Shown: in pieces, positions 1-7,140 of the stretch | Position numbering within the stretch: position 1 is the stretch's first letter | Layout of the letters: each line of letters opens with the position of its first letter | DNA from: Candidatus Omnitrophota bacterium | GTDB taxonomy: Bacteria; Omnitrophota; Gorgyraeia; B26-G9 | Direction: 5' to 3' | Assembly (NCBI GenBank): GCA_022013205.1 | Contig: JAKLQT010000084.1 | Location: forward strand, 1 to 9,002 | Length of the DNA: 9,002 bases | Notes under the pieces: generated by a model | Told to the model about the DNA's origin: nothing | Databases searched by the model: none | The model's input: only the letters and a program-made list of their open reading frames with translations | Program-made: the position numbers and the translations under genes

Positions 1-645
1 CTCCGGGTCAAAACTTCCGCCTATCCATTCCAGCATCTCTTCATGCCTGGCGTGATTCGGGTGCTTTATGGCCATTAAAAAATCCGCGTACCCCGGAACA
101 CCGCCGCAATCCTCCGGCGGACAGGCACGCGCTCCGTCAACACATACCGGATAATATTTGCCTTTTTCCAGAGGCAGTATTTTTTCTACAATTATCTCAT
201 GCCTCCAGCCATCGCCGAAATCATACTCGTACTCAAATTTCTGTTTTTCCTGCTTTAGCGCGTTTTTCAATTTAACTTTTTTTTCATTTATCTTTTCAGC
301 CGAAATGTCAAATTCCGGGTCCGGCCGGCCGTAATATTCGCCATTTATAAAAAAGTGGTGCAAATGGCTGCCTTCCCATCCCATTACTTCCTGTAAAATA
401 ACATGCAGCGTGAATAAATTTATATCCGCTTTTACCAGTATTCTACGCCAAATCGCGGGTTTAATATTCTCCAAGGTTATCTTTATTTGATAGATACAAT
501 TAAGTTTATCCTTTGCCATCGCGTAATCCGGTTTAATTTCCAATGCCCTCTTGTAACACTGTATCGCTGTTTTTTTATCTAAAAGTAACGTAAGCGCCAG
601 GCCCTTATTATGCCAGGCAGCATAGTTATTTGGCAATACAATCAA
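1..645 (-). CDS. TPR plus pRiA4b ORF-3-like domain protein, 3' end outside window
   Basis: The frame is open from a TTG at 645 to the left edge (215 codons, no stop), so the C-terminus is missing. Residues 9-42 form one tetratricopeptide repeat with the usual W11, G15, A27, A34 and P39 positions. From about residue 51 a pRiA4b ORF-3-like domain follows (PF07929 from memory), recognised by IKPAIWRR, YEYDFGDGWRHEI (F143-W147) and the signature GARACPPEDCGGVPGY (171-186). The function of this domain is unknown; it is common in plasmids and mobile regions. A stop lies in frame at 655-657, so only TTG at 645 or 636, or ATG at 519 (which would cut the TPR), can start it. LPNNY just before the TPR looks like the end of a preceding repeat, so the 5' end may be eroded. 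It overlaps the helicase stop by 20 bp, which suggests translational coupling. The domain call is firm; the start is uncertain. Confidence 0.8.
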   Translation of the reverse strand, partial: MIVLPNNYAAWHNKGLALTLLLDKKTAIQCYKRALEIKPDYAMAKDKLNCIYQIKITLENIKPAIWRRILVKADINLFTLHVILQEVMGWEGSHLHHFFINGEYYGRPDPEFDISAEKINEKKVKLKNALKQEKQKFEYEYDFGDGWRHEIIVEKILPLEKGKYYPVCVDGARACPPEDCGGVPGYADFLMAIKHPNHARHEEMLEWIGGSFDPE

Positions 646-2641
646 GCCTTTTATTCATACCCTCCTCTATATTTTCATCCGCCATGAAAAAACTTTTTGC
701 CTGCTCAAGTTCGGAGATTTGCCCGCAGCAAGGAAGCGCTTCAAGGAAACTCCTGCCGTATCGCCTGGTCCTGATTCTGGGGTCAAGTATCGCGACCATG
801 CCTCTATCCTGCTGAGTACGTATCAGGCGGCCAAAACCCTGACGTAACATAACAATGGCCAGGGGAAGCTGATAATGCAGGAAAGGGTCTTTATGCTGAG
901 ACACAAGGCGTTCCATTTTTGCCTCAACAATCGGCTCATCCGGAACGGCAAAAGGAAGCTTAGCGATAATAACGCATTCCAATGCCTTTCCGGGAATGTC
1001 TATGCCTTGCCAGAATGTAGTTGTCCCTAAAAGAACCGCGTTATTAGCGCGTTTAAACATCGACAGCAGTTTATAGCGAGGGGCATCGCCTTGTTTAAAA
1101 ATTAGTAAATCTAAAAATTTCTCCTTAAGCCGGCTGTAAACCTCATCCATCATCCTGAAACTGGTAAACAAGATAAAGGTGCGGCCTTTCATAAACGCGA
1201 GTATATCTCCAACCTGCTTTAGTATTTGCTCAAGATAACTTTCCGGTTCTCTAGCTGGGTCAGGTATGCCCAAGGGAAGATAAAGCAGCGCGTTTTTAGT
1301 ATAATTAAATGGGGAATCTAAAATCAGCTCATCGCTTTCTGTGCCGATACCCAGCCCTTTTTTAAAAAAATCAAAAGCGCCGCCTACTGAGAGCGTGGCT
1401 GAGGTAAATATCACCGGTTGAATTTCATCAAGAACACGTTTTTTAAACTCCTCTGAGATATCAATAGGCGCCGCGAAAAATGCATATTTCATCCCCCGCG
1501 GCCGGTTTAATATTTCCACCCAGTAAACATATTTTTCCGACTCAGCTTGGATAATAGTATCCAAAGAAGCAGCGAATTTATCGGCGCGTGATATAAATGA
1601 GCCTATTTCAATTTTATCTTCGTCGTCCTTTATCTTACGCCGCGTTTCGTTCAAATATTGCGCTAATTTCAACATGGGCTCACGCAGATGATTGAATACC
1701 GGCTGTTTTTCTTTTATCCGGACTGTTTTAGTTTCCTTCCCAAATTTAAGCGCGGCCGCCCAGAAAAATAATTGCGCCGCTGCCCTCACTTCGCCTAAAG
1801 CCTTTAATAACACGTCTTTTTCTTTTGATGAGAGCTCCTTTATCTTGTTTAGAACGCCTTTTCCAGTTGCCGGATTAAACAAAGAATCAAAAAAATATTT
1901 TATTTGAAAATTAGATACCTCTATGCCCAGATAACTCGCCGCCGTATTTTCTAAAGTATGCGCCTCATCAAAAACAACCGCATTAAAATGAGGAAGAACC
2001 TTGCCGCCTGAAGCAATATCAGAGAAAAAAAGATGATGATTTACCACCAAAATATGCGCATTGCGTTCCTGCCTTTTGGCCTTATAATAAAAACAATCCT
2101 TCCTGAACAAACATTTTCTCCCCATACACAACTCTCCCTGGCGGCAGATATTATCCCATACTGATTGCCGCGGCATGAAACTAAGCTCAGAGCGCAGGCC
2201 GGTTTTTGTCTTTTGAAACCACTTCTCGAATAAAGCGCTTTCTTCTTTGCCTTTATCTGTCTCAAAAAGATATGCCTGCGCGTTCTGATGAGATCTGCGG
2301 ATGCAAAGATAATTTTCAGAACCCAGGCATAAGGCAAACCGAAAATCCATACCCAATATCTGCTTAAGATGAGGCAGTTCCTTCTTAATCAACTGCTCCT
2401 GTAAGGTCTTTGTATATGTGGACACAACCGCCTTTTTTTCATTATTAAGCGTCCATTTAATAAGCGGCAGAAGATATGCTAAACTTTTTCCAACTCCTGT
2501 TCCGGCTTCAACCATAAGATGCCGCTTTGTTAAAAAAGCCTTTTCTATTGTCTCGGCCATCTGCACCTGCTGCGGCCGATGCTCAAGGCCGTTTCCCAAA
2601 CAAGCTTTATCTTTACCAAAAACAGCTGAAAATATATTCAT
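626..2641 (-). CDS. dinG: DinG/XPD-type ATP-dependent DNA helicase with Fe-S cluster
   Basis: This is a superfamily 2 helicase of the XPD/DinG group, a 5'-3' DNA helicase acting in repair or R-loop and fork processing (family knowledge). In 671-residue numbering from ATG 2641, a Q-motif-like HRPQQ lies at 21-25 and Walker A AGTGVGKS at 46-53. The iron-sulfur cysteines are C113, C172, C177 and C183; the C-x4-C-x5-C spacing of the last three equals that of E. coli DinG as I remember it. Then come VVNHHLFF (199-206), the DEAH box (225-228), the TSATL motif, GTTTFWQGIDIPG (motif V) and QGFGRLIR (601-608, motif VI). No exonuclease domain is fused at the N-terminus, unlike in Firmicutes DinG. A TTG at 2671 would add ten lysine/arginine-rich residues, but it falls in a hairpin loop, so ATG 2641 is preferred. 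It sits downstream of a broken ERCC4 nuclease and overlaps the following TPR/pRiA4b gene. The gene looks intact. The symbol is given by family only; YoaA-like naming is also possible. Confidence 0.93.
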   Translation of the reverse strand: MNIFSAVFGKDKACLGNGLEHRPQQVQMAETIEKAFLTKRHLMVEAGTGVGKSLAYLLPLIKWTLNNEKKAVVSTYTKTLQEQLIKKELPHLKQILGMDFRFALCLGSENYLCIRRSHQNAQAYLFETDKGKEESALFEKWFQKTKTGLRSELSFMPRQSVWDNICRQGELCMGRKCLFRKDCFYYKAKRQERNAHILVVNHHLFFSDIASGGKVLPHFNAVVFDEAHTLENTAASYLGIEVSNFQIKYFFDSLFNPATGKGVLNKIKELSSKEKDVLLKALGEVRAAAQLFFWAAALKFGKETKTVRIKEKQPVFNHLREPMLKLAQYLNETRRKIKDDEDKIEIGSFISRADKFAASLDTIIQAESEKYVYWVEILNRPRGMKYAFFAAPIDISEEFKKRVLDEIQPVIFTSATLSVGGAFDFFKKGLGIGTESDELILDSPFNYTKNALLYLPLGIPDPAREPESYLEQILKQVGDILAFMKGRTFILFTSFRMMDEVYSRLKEKFLDLLIFKQGDAPRYKLLSMFKRANNAVLLGTTTFWQGIDIPGKALECVIIAKLPFAVPDEPIVEAKMERLVSQHKDPFLHYQLPLAIVMLRQGFGRLIRTQQDRGMVAILDPRIRTRRYGRSFLEALPCCGQISELEQAKSFFMADENIEEGMNKRLDCIAK

Positions 2642-2680
2642 TTTTTTCTTTTGTCTTTTTCGCAAAGGCAAAAGAAAAAA
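2642..2680 (-). promoter_or_regulatory. 12-bp inverted repeat abutting the helicase start codon
   Basis: TTTTTTCTTTTG (2642-2653) and CAAAAGAAAAAA (2669-2680) are perfect inverted repeats with a 15-nt spacer. In the minus-strand transcript the 3' arm ends directly before ATG 2641, so the A-rich ribosome landing site would be paired with the U-rich arm. There is no other convincing Shine-Dalgarno next to this ATG. Control of translation by folding is an inference. Confidence 0.45.
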
Positions 2681-2689
2681 TCACGCCTT

Positions 2690-2700
2690 CGGCGAAAAAC
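2690..2700 (-). terminator. Short GC hairpin followed by a U-run, attenuator-like
   Basis: In the minus-strand transcript CGCC-GAA-GGCG forms a four-pair stem, and after TGA there is a run of six U. The U-run is the same tract that forms the 5' arm of the adjacent 2642-2680 inverted repeat, so the two structures could compete. The stem is short for an efficient terminator. It lies between the nuclease relic and the helicase, where full termination would cut off the helicase; read-through or attenuation fits better. Confidence 0.35.
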
Positions 2701-2701
2701 A

Positions 2702-2708
2702 CTCCTTT
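2702..2708 (-). promoter_or_regulatory. Orphan Shine-Dalgarno-like AAAGGAG
   Basis: AAAGGAG lies 12 bp past the stop of the nuclease relic and about 60 nt before helicase ATG 2641, too far to serve it directly unless the intervening hairpins fold out. A GTG overlapping this motif opens a 29-codon frame that runs into the helicase start (GTG TTT TTC ... TGG TAA). That could be a leader peptide or chance. Confidence 0.25.
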
Positions 2709-2719
2709 AGAAAAATAAA

Positions 2720-2975
2720 TTAATAAAAATCTGATTTCGAAATTGCCTCTCTTATTTTTTTAGCCTTTAACTTACCTAATTTTGGTATTTGCGTTAATTC
2801 TTCTTCTTTAGCGCAAATTACTGCCTCTACGCTGCCGAAATGCTCCAGCATCCGGGCAGCTAATGCCGGCCCCACATAAGGCAGGCCTTGCAGGATATAA
2901 AGCTGCCTTTTGCGAATCTATACCGGAACTTTTTTCGCGGTAATCCATTTCAATATTCAATATTTTATGTTCCAT
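2720..2975 (-). pseudogene. ERCC4-type (XPF/MUS81-like) nuclease, internally deleted and frameshifted
   Basis: Two frames of one gene are visible. Starting at ATG 2975, frame A reads ILNIEMDYREKSSGI, which matches the N-terminal start of the ERCC4 nuclease fold, where a (V/I)DxRE motif carries the first metal-binding acid. At about 2906-2918 the homology jumps to another frame, open 2720-2917: RKRQLYILQGLPYVGP, then ALAARMLEHFGSVEAV and IPKLGKLKAKKIREAI. This is the tandem helix-hairpin-helix that ends XPF/Hef-type nucleases. Everything between is absent, including the GDY and ERK catalytic motifs, so no active enzyme can be made. After the jump, frame A runs out in unrelated residues to a stop at 2808. 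The relic lies directly upstream of DinG on the same strand, so an ERCC4-DinG operon probably existed. An assembly error joining two parts of an intact gene is the main alternative. Confidence 0.75.
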
Positions 2976-2990
2976 AACTTCAAACCGTTC

Positions 2991-3091
2991 TTCCAAACCC
3001 GCATTGGAATGGGGTTAGATCAAGATTCTTTTTCAAGCGTAAGATGTTTTATTTTTTAACCGTTGCAGCCCATTCCAATATAGGTTTGGAA
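2991..3091. repeat. Paired inverted palindromes (REP/BIME-like) with 23-bp arms
   Basis: The arms 2991-3013 and 3069-3091 are inverted copies of each other, matching at 20 of 23 positions; the three mismatches are adjacent (2000-series arm CGC against TAT). Each arm is itself a dyad, TTCCAA-N7-TTGGAA. The 55-bp spacer (3014-3068) is AT-rich. The element lies in the leader expected from the minus-strand promoter at 3105-3133 and ends next to the start of the nuclease relic. It could be a repetitive extragenic palindrome pair, a double operator, or an RNA hairpin. Confidence 0.65.
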
Positions 3092-3104
3092 TTGGTTCTT
3101 TTAT

Positions 3105-3133
3105 ATTATAGTTTAAATTTTTCCGTTTAACAA
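3105..3133 (-). promoter_or_regulatory. Sigma70-like promoter for the nuclease/helicase operon
   Basis: On the minus strand a -35 TTGTTA (3128-3133, four of six consensus positions) and a perfect -10 TATAAT (3105-3110) are separated by 17 bp. Transcription would begin near 3098 and enter the paired palindromes at once. Confidence 0.55.
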
Positions 3134-3161
3134 CCTGTTTCCAACTCTTTATTTTTTTTAC

Positions 3162-3182
3162 AGCTATGAGCTATGAGCCATG
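3162..3182 (+). repeat. Three tandem 7-bp units
   Basis: AGCTATG, AGCTATG and AGCCATG follow each other, with a further AGCT after them. It is a short microsatellite-like tract in noncoding DNA, with no gene on it. Similar tracts appear between genes in many bacterial genomes (recollection). Confidence 0.6.
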
Positions 3183-3208
3183 AGCTGAATTGCTATAAAA
3201 TATTTTGT

Positions 3209-3238
3209 TTGACTATATTATTCTTTTAATAGTAAAAT
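3209..3238 (+). promoter_or_regulatory. Distal sigma70-like promoter toward the SNF2 gene
   Basis: TTGACT (3209-3214) and TAAAAT (3233-3238) are spaced by 18 bp and point toward the SNF2 gene. The leader would be about 160 nt and would include the GC-rich patch. Confidence 0.45.
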
Positions 3239-3243
3239 CTTTT

Positions 3244-3329
3244 ATCGCCGCTTTGCTTTGAAAAGACTGGACGAGGTTCACCGGAATCAGCGGCCGAAGT
3301 TACCGGAATACGCGTTCAACTGCTAAAAT
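3244..3329. other. GC-rich intergenic patch with repeated ACCGGAAT
   Basis: This stretch is clearly richer in G+C than the AT-rich DNA on either side. It contains ACCGGAAT twice (3280-3287 and 3302-3309) in similar contexts. One plus-strand frame ends KRLDEVHRNQRPKLPEYAF and a stop, but there is no start or upstream domain. It looks like imported DNA, possibly the end of a lost insertion sequence; I cannot name the family from sequence alone. Confidence 0.35.
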
Positions 3330-3358
3330 TTGACAAAAACGCAAAAATTATATATGTT
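3330..3358 (+). promoter_or_regulatory. Proximal sigma70-like promoter of the SNF2-SWIM operon
   Basis: A perfect -35 TTGACA (3330-3335) is followed after 17 bp by TATGTT (3353-3358), which matches four of six -10 positions. The start would be near 3365, giving a leader of about 40 nt. The ribosome site AGGA (3394-3397) is 6 nt before ATG 3404. Confidence 0.55.
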
Positions 3359-3403
3359 TTCATGTATTAATATATCTAAAACCTTCACATTACAGGAATA
3401 ATT

Positions 3404-6067
3404 ATGAACAAGGAATTAATTGCTGTTATTCTTCCCAATAGCGCAATTCAATTAGAGTGGATTGACTCCGAGGCTAAGATCGATAAAAGCACACAGATTT
3501 TCCAAAAGGAAACACTTAAACGGTTTCAGGAGAACTTTGCCTCGGCATTATTGTTTTTAAGCTTTTCTGCCAAGGATGTAAAGCTGTCTGTCTCCCTGGA
3601 TTTCTTCAGGAATTTTGCCCGCCTTTTCGCGCATAAATTAAGTCACACCCCTAACCTTGAAACAATTCGCGAAAAAATATCCATCCCGCTTGAAGATAAT
3701 GAAATTTTAGAAATGATAGAAAAAGCTCCTTTCATGACAGGATCAGAATATTTAAACGCGGAGCTTCTGAAATCTTTATGGCCTGTTATCCATGCCCAGT
3801 TTCAACAAAAGATTAAAAAATACAATGGGACAGTTGAAAATTTCATAAAGAAACATAGCCCGAATATTCACCTCGTTGGAAGGGTCTATTTTCACCTTGT
3901 TGAAAATAAAAAGTCAGTAGACTTTCCATTTGCTTTTTTGGCAACATATTCGGCTTCTCTTAATAAACAAGGTCAATCCAAACATCTTCCTTTAAAACAT
4001 GCCCTTGAAGAATACGGGAAAAACAGCCGTAAATTACTGGACATTCTTACAACCGTCCATTTAGCTGCTAAAGAAAGTGAACTAATTACAAGTCTCTTAG
4101 ACTCAGGGGAAGTCTTTCATCCCCTGGCTTGGAGTTCAAAAGAGGCTTTTAGATTTCTTAAGGAAATTATTGTTTATGAAAATGCCGGCATTCTGTGCAG
4201 AATTCCTAATTGGTGGAAAGGCGGAGCTGATTCGTTCAGATTAAATATATCTATTGGAGATTCTTCACCATCTTATTTGGGGATAGATTCAATCTTAAAT
4301 TTTAACGCGCAATTGTTCCTGGGGGATTCTGTCATTACTAAAGAGGAGGCAAAAAAAATACTTTCCGAATCCGAAGGGCTTGCTTACATCAAAGGCAAAT
4401 GGGTTGAAGTGGATGCTGAAAAACTCAATCAGGCCCTTGCGGCATTTGAAAAGGCGGCACGCGCCTCAGAAGAAGGAGGATTGACGCTCAAAGAGGCCAT
4501 GCGCATGCAGATGGGAGCAAAGCATATATTTGGAGACGAAGAACAAAATGATATGGTAAATATCTCAAACGGCGAATGGCTCCAATCTGTCATTGAAAGA
4601 TTACAAAATCCTGATTTGATTAAATCTATCCTTCCCGATAAAGCCTTCAAAGGCACACTTCGCGGTTACCAGCAAAACGGATTAAACTGGCTGCATCTTT
4701 TACATTCCTTACAATTTGGGGCATGCCTTGCTGATGATATGGGGCTGGGGAAGACCATTCAAATTCTCGGATTTTTGACACTTCTGAAAAATTCTAAGAA
4801 GTCAGAATCAAATTTACTCATTGTCCCCGCTTCATTGCTTTCAAACTGGCAGAATGAAATCAACCGTTTTGCTCCATCATTAAAATTCATTATTGCCCAC
4901 CCGGGCGTAAATCCTCAAAGTAAAATTTTACTTGAAAATGATAAATTTATCAAAAAATATGATCTCGTCATTACAACCTATGCTTTAATACAACGATATA
5001 CCTGTCTGAAATCCTACGCGTGGCAGTATGTTATTTTAGATGAAGCCCAGGCAATCAAAAACCCAGCCGCAAAACAAACAAAAGCAGTAAAAAAACTAAC
5101 ATCCTACAATAGAATAATCCTCACCGGGACCCCTATTGAAAACAGGCTTTCTGATCTGTGGTCCCTCTATGATTTCATTAATCCCGGATTGTTAGGCAGC
5201 GCTAAAGAATTTACGGATTACGCTAAAAAATTAAGAGATAACACAGATAAATATAGCCGCCTGAAAAAAGTGATCGGCCCGTACATCTTACGCCGGCTTA
5301 AAACAGATAAATCTATTATCTCAGACCTGCCTGACAAGATTGAGATGAAAACTTACTCTGAATTAAGTAAAAAGCAGGTTCTTTTGTATGAAAAATTAAT
5401 TGATGATATCCGTTACGATCTGGAAAGATTAGAAGGCATTCAGCGCAAAGGCATGATATTATCCTCACTGATGAAGTTCAAGCAAATCTGCAATCATCCC
5501 GGCCAGTACCTGGGCAACAAGGATTACAATGAAGAAGACAGCGGTAAATTCAAACGTCTGAGAGAGATCTGCGAGACAATTTTTGAAAAGAGAGAAAAAG
5601 CCTTAATTTTTACACAATTCAAAGAAATAACAGGCCCTCTCCATGATTTTTTAAAAACCGTCTTTAATAGAGAAGGATTGATTTTGCACGGCAGTATCCC
5701 GACAGCAAAACGAAAGAAAATCATTGAACGTTTTCAGAGTAAAGAATATATTCCGTTTTTTATTTTATCAATTAAAGCCGGGGGCGTAGGGCTTAATTTA
5801 ACAGAGGCCAATCATGTGCTTCATTTTGATAGATGGTGGAATCCTGCTGTTGAAAATCAGGCAACAGACAGGGTATTTAGGATCGGCCAGGAAAAAAAGG
5901 TTCTTGTACATAAATTTATCACAAAGGGAACAATTGAGGAAAAAATTGACGCTATGTTGGAACAAAAATCCGCTCTATCGCGTGATGTTATTCAAAGTTC
6001 AGGTGAAAACTGGATAACAGAGATGGCTAACAAGGAAATACTAAATCTATTTAAACTCAATTTATAA
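3404..6067 (+). CDS. SNF2-family DEAD/DEAH-like ATPase (bacterial, DUF3670-type N-terminus)
   Basis: This 887-residue protein is a Swi2/Snf2 ATPase, a DNA translocase that moves or strips protein complexes from DNA (family knowledge). Residues from about 235 to 375 match the SNF2-associated DUF3670 region found in bacterial members (FHPLAWSSKEAFRFL, GILCRIPNWW, KGKWVEVDAEKL). The helicase core follows: LRGYQQNGLNWL before motif I, DDMGLGKT with Walker lysine K450, DEAQ at 546-549, LTGTP at 573-577, YILRRLKTDK, IFTQF, KAGGVGLNL at 791-799, and motif VI with Q819, R823 and R826 in RWWNPAVENQATDRVFRIGQ (810-829). All core motifs are present and the length is usual for the group. AGGA 6 nt upstream supports ATG 3404. 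A SWIM protein gene starts 14 bp downstream. The pair resembles B. subtilis YwqA-YwqB. The substrate is unknown; roles in recombination repair or transcription recycling are possible. Confidence 0.93.
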   Translation: MNKELIAVILPNSAIQLEWIDSEAKIDKSTQIFQKETLKRFQENFASALLFLSFSAKDVKLSVSLDFFRNFARLFAHKLSHTPNLETIREKISIPLEDNEILEMIEKAPFMTGSEYLNAELLKSLWPVIHAQFQQKIKKYNGTVENFIKKHSPNIHLVGRVYFHLVENKKSVDFPFAFLATYSASLNKQGQSKHLPLKHALEEYGKNSRKLLDILTTVHLAAKESELITSLLDSGEVFHPLAWSSKEAFRFLKEIIVYENAGILCRIPNWWKGGADSFRLNISIGDSSPSYLGIDSILNFNAQLFLGDSVITKEEAKKILSESEGLAYIKGKWVEVDAEKLNQALAAFEKAARASEEGGLTLKEAMRMQMGAKHIFGDEEQNDMVNISNGEWLQSVIERLQNPDLIKSILPDKAFKGTLRGYQQNGLNWLHLLHSLQFGACLADDMGLGKTIQILGFLTLLKNSKKSESNLLIVPASLLSNWQNEINRFAPSLKFIIAHPGVNPQSKILLENDKFIKKYDLVITTYALIQRYTCLKSYAWQYVILDEAQAIKNPAAKQTKAVKKLTSYNRIILTGTPIENRLSDLWSLYDFINPGLLGSAKEFTDYAKKLRDNTDKYSRLKKVIGPYILRRLKTDKSIISDLPDKIEMKTYSELSKKQVLLYEKLIDDIRYDLERLEGIQRKGMILSSLMKFKQICNHPGQYLGNKDYNEEDSGKFKRLREICETIFEKREKALIFTQFKEITGPLHDFLKTVFNREGLILHGSIPTAKRKKIIERFQSKEYIPFFILSIKAGGVGLNLTEANHVLHFDRWWNPAVENQATDRVFRIGQEKKVLVHKFITKGTIEEKIDAMLEQKSALSRDVIQSSGENWITEMANKEILNLFKLNL

Positions 6068-6081
6068 CAAAGGATGCCATT

Positions 6082-6969
6082 ATGCCCTACTGGGGATCTT
6101 TTAGCCCATATGTATCGGTCGCGAAAAAAAGAGCAAAGGCAGAAAAAAAGCTAAAAGCACTTAGAAAAAAGAACGCGAACCTCAAACCTGTTTTCATTGA
6201 AGGGACAACCATTACCAAAACATGGTGGGGAAAATCCTGGAACATCAACCTGGAAAGCTACGCGGATTATTCTAACCGAATTGGACGAGGCAGGAGCTAT
6301 GTACGCAATAATGCTGTACTGGATTTACAAATTAAATCCGGAATTATTGAATCATTAGTTCAAGGAACCCGCAATACTCCTTACAAAGTCAAGATCAAAA
6401 TAAAAGCACTTAAAAAGGATACCTGGAAAAACATAAAAAAGGCCTGTCAGGGAGAATTCGATTCTCTGCAGGAACTTTTCGAAGGCAAATTTCCAAAATC
6501 GCTCTCAGAGATATTTACCAATAAAAAATCAGGATTATTCCCCTCCCCGCAAGAAATCTCTTTTGACTGCAGCTGTCCTGATTGGGCGGATATGTGCAAA
6601 CATGTTGCTGCCACTTTATATGGAATTGGAGCAAGATTAGATTTAAAACCTGAATTATTTTTTGAATTAAGAGATGTAAAAATGAAAGATTTGGTAACAG
6701 GAGTCCTTAAAAAAAAGGCAGACGATCTCCTCCAAAAAGCAAAGAAAAAGGCCTCAAGAATTATTAATGATACAAATATATCTGAAATCTTCGGGATTGA
6801 TATAGAAAGCGAATCCACTCCTCGTAAAAAACTGAAGAAAAAAAACCCTTTAAAAACCAGCGGAAAAACAGTCAAAAAAACTCAAACAAAAAAGAAGGTA
6901 AAGATCTCTAACCAGAAAAGGCAGCGTACAGTTAAGAGCAGAAGCAGGGCGGCCACAGGCGTTGTTTAA
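6082..6969 (+). CDS. SWIM zinc-finger protein with basic C-terminal tail
   Basis: This 295-residue protein has the SWIM zinc finger CSCPDWADMCKH, with ligands C163, C165, C172 and H174 (CxCxnCxH). SWIM fingers are found in bacterial SNF2 partners and are thought to bind DNA or protein. The N-terminal half carries the conserved blocks of this family: WWGKSW (48-53), RGRSYVRN (69-76), the VQGTR..PYKV segment and GLFPSPQEI before the finger. Residues 8-35 are rich in lysine and alanine and probably helical. From about 246 to 290 the chain is almost entirely lysine, arginine, serine and threonine, like a histone H1-type tail, which suggests nonspecific nucleic-acid binding. AAAGGA (6069-6074) sits 7 nt before ATG 6082. 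It is cotranscribed with the SNF2 ATPase, so it is most likely its targeting subunit (inference). It was probably named YwqB-like in other genomes. There is no clear hairpin terminator after it. Confidence 0.9.
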   Translation: MPYWGSFSPYVSVAKKRAKAEKKLKALRKKNANLKPVFIEGTTITKTWWGKSWNINLESYADYSNRIGRGRSYVRNNAVLDLQIKSGIIESLVQGTRNTPYKVKIKIKALKKDTWKNIKKACQGEFDSLQELFEGKFPKSLSEIFTNKKSGLFPSPQEISFDCSCPDWADMCKHVAATLYGIGARLDLKPELFFELRDVKMKDLVTGVLKKKADDLLQKAKKKASRIINDTNISEIFGIDIESESTPRKKLKKKNPLKTSGKTVKKTQTKKKVKISNQKRQRTVKSRSRAATGVV

Positions 6970-7140
6970 AGTTTTAAAAAGAGTCTGTCCGATGATTGAA
7001 GATATCGCGAAGTCGAGAATATCCAAAATACGGTTAAGAAAGGGTGTTTTTGAGGTTATGTCAGAAAAAGTATGGTGGAATAATTGAATAAAAGTGTCAC
7101 ATATGTACCCAGAACATTTTGCTGCCTATCTGCCCGTCGT
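6970..7140. other. Noncoding stretch after the SNF2-SWIM operon
   Basis: I see no recognisable gene here. The only open frame with an ATG is a plus-strand one of 31 codons at 6992-7087 (MIEDIAKSRISKIRLRKG...), with a weak AAGAG upstream and no family I know; it may be chance. No strong terminator is visible. Together with the relic that follows, about 520 bp up to 7495 lack an intact gene. Confidence 0.5.

Noticed and set aside
2041..2337. 98-codon minus-strand frame inside dinG
   Set aside because: It overlaps the Fe-S region of the helicase in another frame and has no family features.
3162..3190. Tandem repeats as a CRISPR array
   Set aside because: Units are 7 bp with no spacers, and no cas gene is present.
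6447..6875. 142-codon minus-strand frame opposite the SWIM gene
   Set aside because: It is the antisense shadow of the lysine-rich SWIM coding sequence, giving a phenylalanine/serine-rich chain without motifs.
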